Shown here one piece after another: positions 1-7,219 of a stretch of 50,429 bases of DNA (position 1 is the first letter of the stretch; each line of letters opens with the position of its first letter). The DNA comes from a virus. Under the pieces are notes generated by a model that ran no database searches, was not told the DNA's origin, and saw only the letters and a list, made by a program, of their open reading frames with translations. The translations under genes and the position numbers were made by a program. Location: the IMG/VR virus record IMGVR_UViG_3300028607_001326, positions 1-50,429 of that record, one strand, 5' to 3'.

Positions 1-1
1 A

Positions 2-235
2 GATGAAATTACAGATAATATGGGTGATATAATGGATCAGGGTGTGCAAGGTCTGCAAGAAGAGGGAAATGAAGAGGGTAGTTGGTGGGATAGACTCACT
101 GGAGGTAGCATACGCCAAGAACAAGAAGAAGGAGATGTCCCACTTGAATCAGCTGCAACAGATTATGCTATGGGAAGTCCTGAATGGCACAAAGCACGTA
201 GACTAAAAATACAAAAAGAAGATTTATTAGGTTAA
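2..235 (+). CDS. Partial hypothetical protein (5' end cut by window)
   Basis: An open frame enters from the left edge and stops at 233-235. In-frame codons before the first ATG (position 20) are all sense (DEITDN), so the real start probably lies outside the window. The visible part is acidic and Gln/Glu-rich in the first half and ends in a basic tail (KARRLKIQKEDLLG). I do not recognise a family. It lies directly upstream of the run of small SPFK-motif proteins and is probably co-transcribed with them, but the visible part has no SPFK motif. Confidence 0.55.
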   Translation, partial: DEITDNMGDIMDQGVQGLQEEGNEEGSWWDRLTGGSIRQEQEEGDVPLESAATDYAMGSPEWHKARRLKIQKEDLLG

Positions 236-256
236 ATTTAACATAAAAACAATAAA

Positions 257-619
257 ATGGCAGGAATAGGCGACTATAGTAAAAAAAGTAAAGGAAATAG
301 GGGTTTTAAAATGAATAATCAATCGATGTCTAATTATCAATTGCATTCATCTTCAGGTACAAATAAGGCAAAAGATTCACCTTTTAAAGTAATTCCACTA
401 CTTGTTATGGCTGGTCAGCAATTAATGGGAGGTATGATGAAACATGGTGCAAAAAAATCTCAAGCAAAAGTGGATGCTGCGGCTACAGAAGCAAGATCGA
501 CACAATTCAAAACGCCAGAGATTACAAAAAAGGTGGATCCAGGAAAATATAGTAGTGGTCCAGTAAACCAACCATTGAATTTACCAGAAGTACCTAAAAA
601 CAAAGGATTTAATTTTTAA
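257..619 (+). CDS. Small SPFK-motif protein, unknown function
   Basis: A 120-residue basic protein of no recognised family. Residues 41-44 are SPFK, preceded by a Ser/Asn-rich stretch and followed by a hydrophobic, Met-rich segment (about 45-60, VIPLLVMAGQQLMGGMM) that could be a membrane-active or buried helix. The C-terminal half is Pro/Lys-rich. The SPFK signature links it to the next five genes, which are otherwise unrelated in sequence. The leader before the ATG is A-rich (aaaacaataaaATGG) without a Shine-Dalgarno sequence. A virion or internal-protein role is inference only. Confidence 0.6.
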   Translation: MAGIGDYSKKSKGNRGFKMNNQSMSNYQLHSSSGTNKAKDSPFKVIPLLVMAGQQLMGGMMKHGAKKSQAKVDAAATEARSTQFKTPEITKKVDPGKYSSGPVNQPLNLPEVPKNKGFNF

Positions 620-631
620 AAATAAAAAACA

Positions 632-901
632 ATGATAAAAACACCGTTTAAAATGAAAGGATTTTCAGGATTTGGTAACTCACCAGTAAAAAATGTAATG
701 CAACTTTTGAATGTATCCAATGACGCTACTACCACAAATGGAGACGGAGATGGAAACGGAGACGGAGATGGAAACGGAGGAGAACTTGCATCTCAAGCAG
801 GTAAAGCTGCAATAGGGGCAATAACATCCTCAATGAATCAACCACCACCTAAAAGAGGTGCCACTCAAGAAGGTTTTACACAAATGAAAATAGGAGTATA
901 A
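632..901 (+). CDS. Small TPFKMKG-motif protein with Gly-Asp repeat
   Basis: An 89-residue protein whose N terminus reads TPFKMKG at residues 4-10 with NSPVK at 16-20, the shared tag of this cluster. The middle holds an acidic run in which NGDGDG is repeated, encoded by a perfect 18-bp tandem duplication (740-775). Alternating Asp/Asn/Gly of this kind can bind calcium in other proteins, but no full EF-hand or RTX unit is present. The remainder is Ala/Gln/Pro-rich. The function is unknown. Confidence 0.6.
   Translation: MIKTPFKMKGFSGFGNSPVKNVMQLLNVSNDATTTNGDGDGNGDGDGNGGELASQAGKAAIGAITSSMNQPPPKRGATQEGFTQMKIGV
740..775 (+). repeat. 18-bp perfect tandem duplication
   Basis: The unit GGAGACGGAGATGGAAAC occurs at 740-757 and again at 758-775 without mismatch. 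It encodes the repeated GDGDGN stretch of the 89-residue protein. It looks like a recent slippage duplication and keeps the reading frame. Confidence 0.9.
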
Positions 902-935
902 TAAAAGTAAGTAAATAAACAAAACAAAACAAATT

Positions 936-1385
936 ATGGAAGAATCACATGGAACACCATTTAAATTACGATCAGGTAATTCACCACTTCATGAAAGTTT
1001 TTTTAAGGCAGGAGGAAAGAGGAAGAGGAAAAAACAATTGCAAAAAATAGCACAAGAAGAAAAAGAAGCATTAACCCTAAAGATAAAGGAACATGAAAAA
1101 TCTACAACGGAGGGTTATATAGATCCTGATGCTTATAAAAATCAAAAGGCTTACCTAATGGCTAAGCGTAACCAAGAAGTTCAAAAAGAGAATGAAAAAC
1201 GTACAGGAGTTGTAGTAGATGAGGATACTGAAGAAGCCAAAAGAAGAATTCGACATGGAGAAGTAAAAGTAGTATCGGAAGGGGGTACAAGTACTAAGGA
1301 TTTATCCGGTGAGGCTGGAAAAAAAGCAGTCGGTAAAACTGCTCAAGATATTGCAAATCAAAAAAAGATAGATATAAATAAATAA
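936..1385 (+). CDS. Basic TPFK-motif protein, unknown function
   Basis: A 149-residue, strongly charged protein. It begins with TPFK at residues 7-10 and NSPL at 15-18, matching the N-terminal signature of its neighbours. A KRKRKK cluster follows at about residues 28-33, then a Lys/Glu-rich, probably helical or coiled-coil body. No enzymatic motif is visible. The start follows the A-rich AACAAATTATGG context used by many genes in this window. It could be a DNA-associated internal protein, judging only by charge. Confidence 0.6.
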   Translation: MEESHGTPFKLRSGNSPLHESFFKAGGKRKRKKQLQKIAQEEKEALTLKIKEHEKSTTEGYIDPDAYKNQKAYLMAKRNQEVQKENEKRTGVVVDEDTEEAKRRIRHGEVKVVSEGGTSTKDLSGEAGKKAVGKTAQDIANQKKIDINK

Positions 1386-1397
1386 AAATAACAAATT

Positions 1398-2087
1398 ATG
1401 GCAAGTACACCCTTTAAAATGAAAGGCAGTCCGGCTAAACTGGGTACAATACAGGGAACATCAGGGCATTCCTCTGCATTAAAAAAAGCATCTGCACTCA
1501 AAAAAGCATCTGCCCTAAAAATTGTACCTGACTACAAAACAACCAGCAGATTCGACGTTGATACAGATGAATGGGTTGATGAAACCACAATGATACCAAG
1601 TGAAGAGAAAAATAAGATTGATCGTTTAAACGCTATAATAGAAAAATCTTTTACTGCTGAAAGCGGTAACATGACTGAAAAGGGAAAAAAGGCTGAAAGA
1701 AGATTGGATAAACTTGTCGGTGAAGATACCACCGTGACTACTTCTTCCTCAGGTGTATCAAAAGCTGCCTCTGAAGCATCAAAATACGAAACGTCGGGTG
1801 GATACAAAGCAGAATCTAGTGGTGATATTGTGACTATAGAAGGAGAAAAACAACCGTTTGCGGGAGAAATCTCGAAGAGTGTCAGAACCGCTATTGAAGA
1901 AACTGAAGAACCAGAAGTAATAACGGAAGAGCTAAAACAAATTGAAAAATTCCCTCAAGATTACATAAACGCTTATAAAATGATAGTAAAAAATAAAGGG
2001 ATTAAAGCTGTAACACCTAGAATGAAGGAAAACCTTAAAATAGCTCATGCTAATTTACGAAAAGGAAAAATAATTAAAGATGTATAA
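1398..2087 (+). CDS. TPFKMKGSPAK-motif protein with SALKKA repeats
   Basis: A 229-residue protein of no recognised family. It carries the cluster tag in its clearest form, TPFKMKG-SPAK at residues 4-14, followed by GHSSALK at 23-29, a sequence also found in the 230-residue protein at 2486. The SALKKA unit is then repeated about 2.7 times (18-bp DNA repeat at 1473-1520). The remainder is Lys/Glu/Ser/Thr-rich and probably largely disordered, with a more basic C terminus. Only 12 bases separate it from the preceding gene, which implies co-expression. Confidence 0.6.
   Translation: MASTPFKMKGSPAKLGTIQGTSGHSSALKKASALKKASALKIVPDYKTTSRFDVDTDEWVDETTMIPSEEKNKIDRLNAIIEKSFTAESGNMTEKGKKAERRLDKLVGEDTTVTTSSSGVSKAASEASKYETSGGYKAESSGDIVTIEGEKQPFAGEISKSVRTAIEETEEPEVITEELKQIEKFPQDYINAYKMIVKNKGIKAVTPRMKENLKIAHANLRKGKIIKDV
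1473..1520 (+). repeat. Imperfect 18-bp tandem repeat (SALKKA)
   Basis: Units at 1473-1490 and 1491-1508 and a partial unit at 1509-1520 each encode SALKKA or SALK. Differences fall at third codon positions, so the peptide is preserved while the DNA has drifted. That suggests selection on the repeat itself. Confidence 0.8.
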
Positions 2088-2095
2088 TAGAATAA

Positions 2096-2114
2096 TATAG
2101 GGAAAGACCCTATA
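2096..2114 (+). other. Intergenic hairpin without T-tract
   Basis: A perfect 7-bp inverted repeat, TATAGGG / CCCTATA, is separated by AAAGA in the gap between the genes at 1398 and 2143. No run of T follows, so it is not a canonical intrinsic terminator. It could be an RNA-processing or stability element. Confidence 0.4.
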
Positions 2115-2142
2115 CCACACAAATAACCTAAAAACCAAAACA

Positions 2143-2433
2143 ATGACTTATTTGTATTACAAAACCAGTACATACTCTGGTACACCAAAAGTAAACGAGA
2201 ACACCATTAACCAGTGGAAACACCTATCCGACAAGAAACATTGGAGGATAACTCAACTACCTAATGGATTTTATCAAACAGAATGCCAAAACCCTGATAA
2301 TAAGGAATGGCATGATGTAACAAGAAGAGAGACTATAGAAGGTGCCGAAGCTGCTATCGACGGAAGTGTTGATCATTTCACAAAGAAATTAGAAGCTACA
2401 AAAGGACCGAAAGTAGTAAAAACATTTGAATAA
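2143..2433 (+). CDS. Hypothetical 96-residue protein
   Basis: A small soluble protein with several Trp/Tyr/His residues and a compact mixed composition (KKHWRITQLPNGFYQTE). It lacks the SPFK tag, unlike its neighbours on both sides. The leader is A-rich (aaaaccaaaacaATG). It is flanked by two hairpins, one upstream at 2096-2114 and a terminator-like one downstream at 2438-2472, so it may be expressed as a separate unit. No family is recognised. Confidence 0.55.
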   Translation: MTYLYYKTSTYSGTPKVNENTINQWKHLSDKKHWRITQLPNGFYQTECQNPDNKEWHDVTRRETIEGAEAAIDGSVDHFTKKLEATKGPKVVKTFE

Positions 2434-2437
2434 CTAA

Positions 2438-2473
2438 TAAAGAGGGGGGAGATACCTCTCCTCCCTTTATTTT
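2438..2473 (+). terminator. Probable intrinsic terminator after 2143 gene
   Basis: AATAAAG on the left pairs with CTTTATT on the right. Between them a G-rich arm (AGGGGGGAGA) faces a C/T-rich arm (CCTCTCCTCC) with some G-T wobbles, and the right arm runs into TTTATTTT. It lies just after the stop at 2433 and before the gene at 2486. Confidence 0.65.
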
Positions 2474-2485
2474 AAAACAATAATT

Positions 2486-3178
2486 ATGGCATTTAAACAA
2501 TCACCGTTCCCTATGGTTAGTGGAACAAAAGGACATTCTTCAGCACTTAAGAGAACTTGGAAGGAAGCTTATGAAATTTCTCAAAAAAAGGAAGGAAGTA
2601 GATACAAGGGTATGAGTGAGGAAGCTTATATAGCTGAAGCTAAAAGACAATCTGCCAGTTATAAGAAAACTGGTAAATGGGATGTGAAATCTAAGGAAAC
2701 ATATCAACCTAAAAAAGAAGATGATAAAGGGCCCGATTTGGTAGAAGATGTGGCAAGTGAAGTTACAGCCGTTGAAACACCTACTGCAAAAACTAAGTAT
2801 CAAATAAGACAAGAAAAACATAAAGGCAAAAGAGCGGCTATGGATAAAGGCACACCTGGCGGTACAGAAATTACCAGGGCAGAGCAAGCTGATATTAAAG
2901 TTAAAAAATTAACTTCTAAACAAGAGACTGCAGTTGCAGAAGGAAAAACTAAAAAAGCTGCAAGACTTGCAAAAAGAGTATCAAAAAGAAAAATTAAAGC
3001 TGAAAAATTAACTGCAAAAGCGGAAGCTAGAGAAAGAGGTGGTGGAGTAATTTCTGTAGCAGATAGAAAAGCTATAAAAACTCAAAAATTAAAATCAAAA
3101 CTAGCAACAGTAGACCCTGAGAGTAGAAAAGGAAAGAGGATAGCTAAAAGAGTTAAGAAACGTGAAGGTGAGGTTTGA
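2486..3178 (+). CDS. Very basic SPF/GHSSALK-motif protein with internal repeat
   Basis: A 230-residue, strongly Lys/Arg-rich protein. The N terminus has SPFP (residues 6-9) and GHSSALK (16-22), related to the tag in neighbouring genes. The C-terminal half contains two diverged copies of a unit of about 48 residues: a GG-containing lead-in, KLxSK, and then an AKRVxKR basic block. High charge and repeats suggest nucleic-acid binding, for example an internal DNA-associated virion protein; this is inference. Its last 17 bases overlap the next gene. Confidence 0.6.
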   Translation: MAFKQSPFPMVSGTKGHSSALKRTWKEAYEISQKKEGSRYKGMSEEAYIAEAKRQSASYKKTGKWDVKSKETYQPKKEDDKGPDLVEDVASEVTAVETPTAKTKYQIRQEKHKGKRAAMDKGTPGGTEITRAEQADIKVKKLTSKQETAVAEGKTKKAARLAKRVSKRKIKAEKLTAKAEARERGGGVISVADRKAIKTQKLKSKLATVDPESRKGKRIAKRVKKREGEV

Positions 3179-4043
3179 TCAAAAATATAAAAGATTAGTG
3201 GGTTCACCTTTCAAAACAGTAATAGGAGGAGTTTCCCCTTTTTTACAAGTTGAGGAAGAAAAAGTAAATGTTCCTAGAAGAACAGATATTCCTGTACCAA
3301 GTGAATCCGGGGTTCGAGGAAAAACTGAATTAAAACAAGGTCCAGATATAAACAAAAAAATAGTTGACGCTATAACTAATTTTATAGTACCGCAAGGTGG
3401 TGGAGAAGCTGCTTTAGGTATTGGTTTGCTTGGATTAAATAGAATACCAGGTGTAAATAAGTTGGTATCAAATATAGTTAGTAAATTTAAAGGTGATAAA
3501 GCAACTAAAGCAATTATTAAGGGTGGTGTTCAAGGTGGTACTAAAGTAAAGAATAAAGGTTTCGATTTCGCTAAAGGAAGTAAAACTAGTCAACAGCATT
3601 TTAAACAATTTTCAGAAAGAACCCATCCCGTAAGAGGTGGTAAGGTATTTGACGAAGGTCTAGCAGAATATAATTCACTATCTAGTATGCATAAATTATA
3701 TCCGAACAAAATAGTTAAACCTTTAAATGTAGTTACGAATGATGCTGGAAAAATATTAGGCTATAACATGGAAAAGGTTAAAGGTGTTACGCTTTATGAG
3801 AAAAATAAGCTTTCAAAAAAGATGTATGATGACATAGTCAAAACTATTAAAGATATGAACTCGAAGGGACTATATCATGGAGATCTTAATGCTAATAATA
3901 TAATTATAGATAAGACTGGTAAATGGAAACTTATAGATCCTGTAGGATACCAACATGCCTCTCACATGAATAAAAATGTATTGGCTGATGCTGCAAGTCG
4001 AGATATTAAATCTTTACAACAGTTAAAAAAGTACGTAGAATAA
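3162..4043 (+). CDS. Protein-kinase-like protein with SPFK tag
   Basis: A 293-residue protein in two parts. The N-terminal part (about 1-130) carries GSPFK (14-18) and VSPF (24-27) and then a Gly-rich linker. The C-terminal part (about 145-293) matches the protein-kinase/APH fold: a probable alpha-C helix near EYNSLSSMHKLYP, a hinge near YNMEKVKG, the catalytic loop HGDLNANN with H239, D241 and N246, and KLIDP with D259 in the place of the DFG Asp. No clear glycine-rich loop is visible, so it is an atypical (RIO/APH-like) kinase. The start is GTG at 3162, overlapping the upstream gene; GTG at 3168 is also possible. The substrate is unknown. Confidence 0.7.
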   Translation: MKVRFDQKYKRLVGSPFKTVIGGVSPFLQVEEEKVNVPRRTDIPVPSESGVRGKTELKQGPDINKKIVDAITNFIVPQGGGEAALGIGLLGLNRIPGVNKLVSNIVSKFKGDKATKAIIKGGVQGGTKVKNKGFDFAKGSKTSQQHFKQFSERTHPVRGGKVFDEGLAEYNSLSSMHKLYPNKIVKPLNVVTNDAGKILGYNMEKVKGVTLYEKNKLSKKMYDDIVKTIKDMNSKGLYHGDLNANNIIIDKTGKWKLIDPVGYQHASHMNKNVLADAASRDIKSLQQLKKYVE

Positions 4044-4069
4044 TTTAATCAAATTTAATTTAATCAAAT
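4042..4069 (+). repeat. Direct repeat abutting the groEL start codon
   Basis: AATTTAATCAAAT occurs at 4042-4054 and at 4057-4069, ending directly at the ATG of groEL. This AT-rich leader replaces a Shine-Dalgarno sequence. It may help ribosome access, or it may be chance in an AT-rich genome. Confidence 0.5.
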
Positions 4070-5665
4070 ATGGAATACAATCTACCTAGCGAAATCGTCA
4101 AAGATTTAAACTTTGGCGACGACGCTAAAAAAAGAATAATAAAAGGAGTAGAGAAACTTGCTAAAGCAGTATCATCTACTTTAGGGGCTTCAGGTAAATG
4201 CGTAATTTACGAAGATGCTCTAGGTAAACCGGTAATAACAAAAGACGGTGTAACAGTAGCCGAATCTGTTGTCTTATTTGACCCGGTTGAAAACATAGGG
4301 GCAACCTTAATTAAGGAATCCGCGAGAAATACAGTTAGAGAAGCTGGTGATGGTACGACTACAGCTATAGTCCTTGCTGAGTCATTAATAAAAGAAGTTA
4401 ATCGAAATGGGAAAAAAGCATCGATTAGAGAAATTAAAGAAGGTATTAACTCAGCTTTGGCAAAAGTCAATGAATACCTTGAAGATAACGCTATACAAGT
4501 TACAGATGATATGCTGGAATCTGTTAGCACTATCAGTTGCAACAACGATATTGATCTTGGAAAAATTATCGCGGAAGCGTACACGAAGGTAGGAAAGGAT
4601 GGGGTAGTATTAATGGAGGAATCAGAGACAGAAGAAACTTATGTCGATGTAGTTGATGGTATACAAATGGACGTTAGTCTCACGTCTCCGCATTTTGTAA
4701 CAGATACAGACAAACAGCGCGCAGTTCTAGAAGATCCACTAATTCTAATCGTTGCATCGGAAATCCCTAATATAAGAAAAATACAAAAAATCCTTGAATT
4801 TGTTATAAAAAACAAAAAATCCCTTTTAATAGTGGCTCCAGTGGATCAACAAGTGAAAGCTGCACTACTAATGAACAAAGTTAAGGGCAATATTAAGGTG
4901 AATATTATAGATTTACCTGGATTTGGGCCTACAAAAGAAGATGCTACTAAAGATTTAGCGTTTTTAACAGGAGCAAAGGTAATAAATGAAGAACTTGGCG
5001 ATGATTTAGACCTAATTGACGTAGATTGCTTAGGTAAAGCCGAAAAAGCCGTTACAGACAACAAAAATACAGTTATCACTACATATGATATAGGTGAAGA
5101 TCTTGAAGGAAGAATAGAAGAGGTTAAAAATATCATTAAAAACGAGAAAAACGATTTTATAAAGAAAAAACAAGAGGATAGATTGGCAATGCTATCTGGT
5201 TCTGTTGGTATAATCAGAGTAGGTGCAGATTCTAAGGTAGAACTAAAAGAAAAGAAAGATAGAGCAGAAGATGCTATATATGCTACAAAAGCAGCACTTA
5301 AAGAAGGAATAGTATCAGGAGGAGGTGTGGCACTACTCAACGCATCTCAAAAAATTATTGGTAAAACAGTGGGTGAAAAGATATTATTAAAAGCTATACA
5401 AGCCCCTTTTCATGTAATATTAGAAAATGCGGGTATTGACTATCTTGATTATACAGATCTTAATATGTCTAATGAATGGTTTGACGATATAGAAGGAGAA
5501 GGTATAGATGTGATAACTGGAGATAGAGTTAATATGATTAAATCTGGTATCATAGATCCATTATTAGTTACCAAAACAGCATTGAAAAACGCTGTAAGTG
5601 TAGTAAATACTATTATATCAGCTGATTGTGTAATTTCAAATGTAAGAATGAATGAAAGCAATTAA
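4070..5665 (+). CDS. groEL: Chaperonin GroEL (phage type)
   Basis: A 531-residue group I chaperonin subunit, expected to form a ring that folds proteins with ATP and a GroES-type lid. Nucleotide-site motifs are present: ITKDGVTVA with D59 (equivalent of E. coli D52), GDGTTT at 93-98 (D94, equivalent of D87), the EDAIYATKAA segment followed by SGGGVALL, and GIIDP (equivalent of D495). The apical domain is recognisable (SPHFVTD, then APVDQQV, then LPGFGP). It lacks the GGM-rich C-terminal tail of cellular GroEL and is slightly shorter. It overlaps a GroES-like gene by 14 bases. Phage chaperonins usually serve capsid or other virion protein folding; the client here is unknown. Confidence 0.95.
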   Translation: MEYNLPSEIVKDLNFGDDAKKRIIKGVEKLAKAVSSTLGASGKCVIYEDALGKPVITKDGVTVAESVVLFDPVENIGATLIKESARNTVREAGDGTTTAIVLAESLIKEVNRNGKKASIREIKEGINSALAKVNEYLEDNAIQVTDDMLESVSTISCNNDIDLGKIIAEAYTKVGKDGVVLMEESETEETYVDVVDGIQMDVSLTSPHFVTDTDKQRAVLEDPLILIVASEIPNIRKIQKILEFVIKNKKSLLIVAPVDQQVKAALLMNKVKGNIKVNIIDLPGFGPTKEDATKDLAFLTGAKVINEELGDDLDLIDVDCLGKAEKAVTDNKNTVITTYDIGEDLEGRIEEVKNIIKNEKNDFIKKKQEDRLAMLSGSVGIIRVGADSKVELKEKKDRAEDAIYATKAALKEGIVSGGGVALLNASQKIIGKTVGEKILLKAIQAPFHVILENAGIDYLDYTDLNMSNEWFDDIEGEGIDVITGDRVNMIKSGIIDPLLVTKTALKNAVSVVNTIISADCVISNVRMNESN

Positions 5666-5909
5666 TCACTATATAATCATAGAAAATATAAAAGAAGGAC
5701 CTAAGAAAATCGCTGGGTTAATAATGACTGAAGAGACTGATAAAGATAATAGGTACTTAAAAGCAAAGATAATTTCTACAGGCAACCTCGTAGAAGGATT
5801 AAAAGATGGAGATACAATATACTATGATAAGCATGCCGGACACGGTATCTCATGGAAAGACATATTGTACCATGTAATCCGATCAGGCGATGTTGTTCTA
5901 GTAGAATAG
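5652..5909 (+). CDS. groES: GroES-like co-chaperonin
   Basis: An 85-residue protein at the end of the groEL gene, starting inside its last codons, which suggests translational coupling. It shows the GroES pattern: an N-terminal strand (INHYIIIENI), a Gly-containing turn with a short acidic mobile-loop-like stretch (LIMTEETDKDNR), AKIISTGN, a KDGDTIYYDKHAGHGI segment corresponding to the vGDxVxf region, and a C-terminal strand SGDVVLVE. Identity to cellular GroES is low, as is usual for phage co-chaperonins. The assignment rests on pattern plus adjacency to groEL. Confidence 0.8.
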   Translation: MKAINHYIIIENIKEGPKKIAGLIMTEETDKDNRYLKAKIISTGNLVEGLKDGDTIYYDKHAGHGISWKDILYHVIRSGDVVLVE

Positions 5910-5985
5910 ATTAAACCTAAGCCAGAATCCCTAAACCTTAAACTCAAAAACAAAAACAAATTATTAATTAAAAAAAACAAAAAAA

Positions 5986-6336
5986 ATGGCAAATTATGTT
6001 TATTTTGGAGAAGGAACAGCGGCTGGTGCTGGTACTGCTGCTATGTATCCATCAAATACTTTTATCGGTATGGAATCTAGTAGCGCAACCACATGTACAC
6101 TTTTCTTTAAGACTTTAGCTGATACTGATGCTGGTGATCTTAATGAAACAGTTATTCTTACAATTCCAAACACTGGTACTGCTGGTAATTTGAATTTCGC
6201 ACAAATATGTGAAATTGTTGCTGGTGCTATAGAAGGATCAAAACCTTCTGGATCTATGACAGTTATTGCGGACGAGCTAAATAGCAATTATATCACACCG
6301 TTTACTGGTGTAGTAGAAATTGTTCCTGGTGCTTAA
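5986..6336 (+). CDS. Small probable virion protein
   Basis: A 116-residue protein rich in Ala, Gly, Thr and Ser with few charged residues. This composition is typical of beta-rich phage surface or decoration proteins and is also seen in the 8953, 45991 and 46436 products. It has a long A-rich leader with no Shine-Dalgarno sequence, suited to strong expression. No family is recognised. A capsid-decoration role is a guess from composition and context. Confidence 0.55.
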   Translation: MANYVYFGEGTAAGAGTAAMYPSNTFIGMESSSATTCTLFFKTLADTDAGDLNETVILTIPNTGTAGNLNFAQICEIVAGAIEGSKPSGSMTVIADELNSNYITPFTGVVEIVPGA

Positions 6337-6342
6337 TAACAG

Positions 6343-6783
6343 TTGAGACTAACCGCGCAGGATCTGCGTGAATTAAATATCCTTAAGTATTACAGGCTCA
6401 CTAGAAAGTGGGTCTGTAAGACTTACGGTTTAAAAGATGCAGATTTAGAATTATTAATTTACTTAGATTGTAAAGGAAGATTTACACGAAAAGAGTTTTT
6501 AGACGGGGTTTATACATATTCATGGGATAAGAACCGTTGGGAGAGATTACGAAGAGATGGTTGGATAGATGTATGGAGACATAGGAATAGAACTACTATT
6601 ATGTATTCAGTGTTCAAAACATCTTGGAAATGTGGTCAAATGATAAGTAGGATATATAGAATCCTATTAGGTGAGGAAGACTTACCCACTTCAGAGAGAA
6701 GTGTATTCTATAAAAATAAATCATATTCAGATAAAGTTTACAACAAAGCTATAGATGATATGATAAAAGATAAAGATAGATAA
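6343..6783 (+). CDS. Putative winged-helix DNA-binding protein
   Basis: A 146-residue basic protein. Its middle (about 30-90) reads like a winged helix-turn-helix of the MarR type: helices around DLELLIYLDCKGRFT and KEFLDGVYTYSWDKNRWERLRRDGWI, followed by a beta-wing (VWRHRNRTTIMYSVFK). The best start is TTG at 6343, because no ATG precedes the conserved part. It begins 6 bases after the previous stop. Similar proteins are common in marine phages of Bacteroidota, to my recollection. A regulatory role is inferred from the fold. Its stop codon overlaps the next start. Confidence 0.6.
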   Translation: MRLTAQDLRELNILKYYRLTRKWVCKTYGLKDADLELLIYLDCKGRFTRKEFLDGVYTYSWDKNRWERLRRDGWIDVWRHRNRTTIMYSVFKTSWKCGQMISRIYRILLGEEDLPTSERSVFYKNKSYSDKVYNKAIDDMIKDKDR

Positions 6784-7208
6784 TGGGATTTAAACTAGGA
6801 ACAGAAAGAGGTAATTATGCTGTAAGTGGTGAGATTAGAACTAAAATGCGATTTCATCAAGAAGCTGGTGGAGACGTGTCTGTACCTGGAACCCCTGTTA
6901 TTAGAAAAGATTTAGAACCTGGTGTTACTGGCGAGGCAAATATGGATGGTAGTATATATCTTAGCAACCTAGTAGAGCCAGATAGTCCTGAAGAAAGGCA
7001 AATATTAATACACGAAATGCGGCATGCAACAGATATAAAGATAGGTAAATTAGAATACGCAGACGATTATGTAAAGTTCAATGGAGAAACTTTTCCTAGA
7101 CAAACTATAGAAGGAAAAGATGTGATATTAATAGAGGGTAAGTGGAAAGAAGCTGGAGATGGTGATTTTCCTTGGGAAATAGATGCTAATAATGGCAAAC
7201 ACGCTTAA
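6783..7208 (+). CDS. HExxH-motif putative metallopeptidase
   Basis: A 141-residue protein with ILIHEMRHATD at 74-84, a HExxH zinc-binding signature (H77, E78, H81) in a hydrophobic helix context. E132 in FPWEIDAN could be the third ligand, giving a compact gluzincin-like site. The start overlaps the upstream stop by one base. It could act as a lysis or virion-associated peptidase or as a maturation protease, but nothing shows the substrate. The N-terminal half is otherwise unfamiliar. Confidence 0.55.
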   Translation: MGFKLGTERGNYAVSGEIRTKMRFHQEAGGDVSVPGTPVIRKDLEPGVTGEANMDGSIYLSNLVEPDSPEERQILIHEMRHATDIKIGKLEYADDYVKFNGETFPRQTIEGKDVILIEGKWKEAGDGDFPWEIDANNGKHA

Positions 7209-7219
7209 GACAATAAATA

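Noticed and set aside
1532-1807. Minus-strand open frame opposite the TPFKMKG protein gene
   Set aside because: The + strand frame has the cluster motif and the shared leader. The antisense product is only a Ser/Val-rich shadow.
4846-5340. Long minus-strand open frame within groEL (164 codons)
   Set aside because: It is antisense to a well-supported gene, its product is Ser/Leu/Phe-rich without motifs, and it lacks a plausible leader. It is a shadow of the coding frame.
5909-5986. Bacteroidota-type promoter (TTTG and TAnnTTTG) before the 5986 gene and in other leaders
   Set aside because: The gaps hold mainly A-runs and no convincing TAnnTTTG with a correctly spaced TTTG, so no promoter is annotated.
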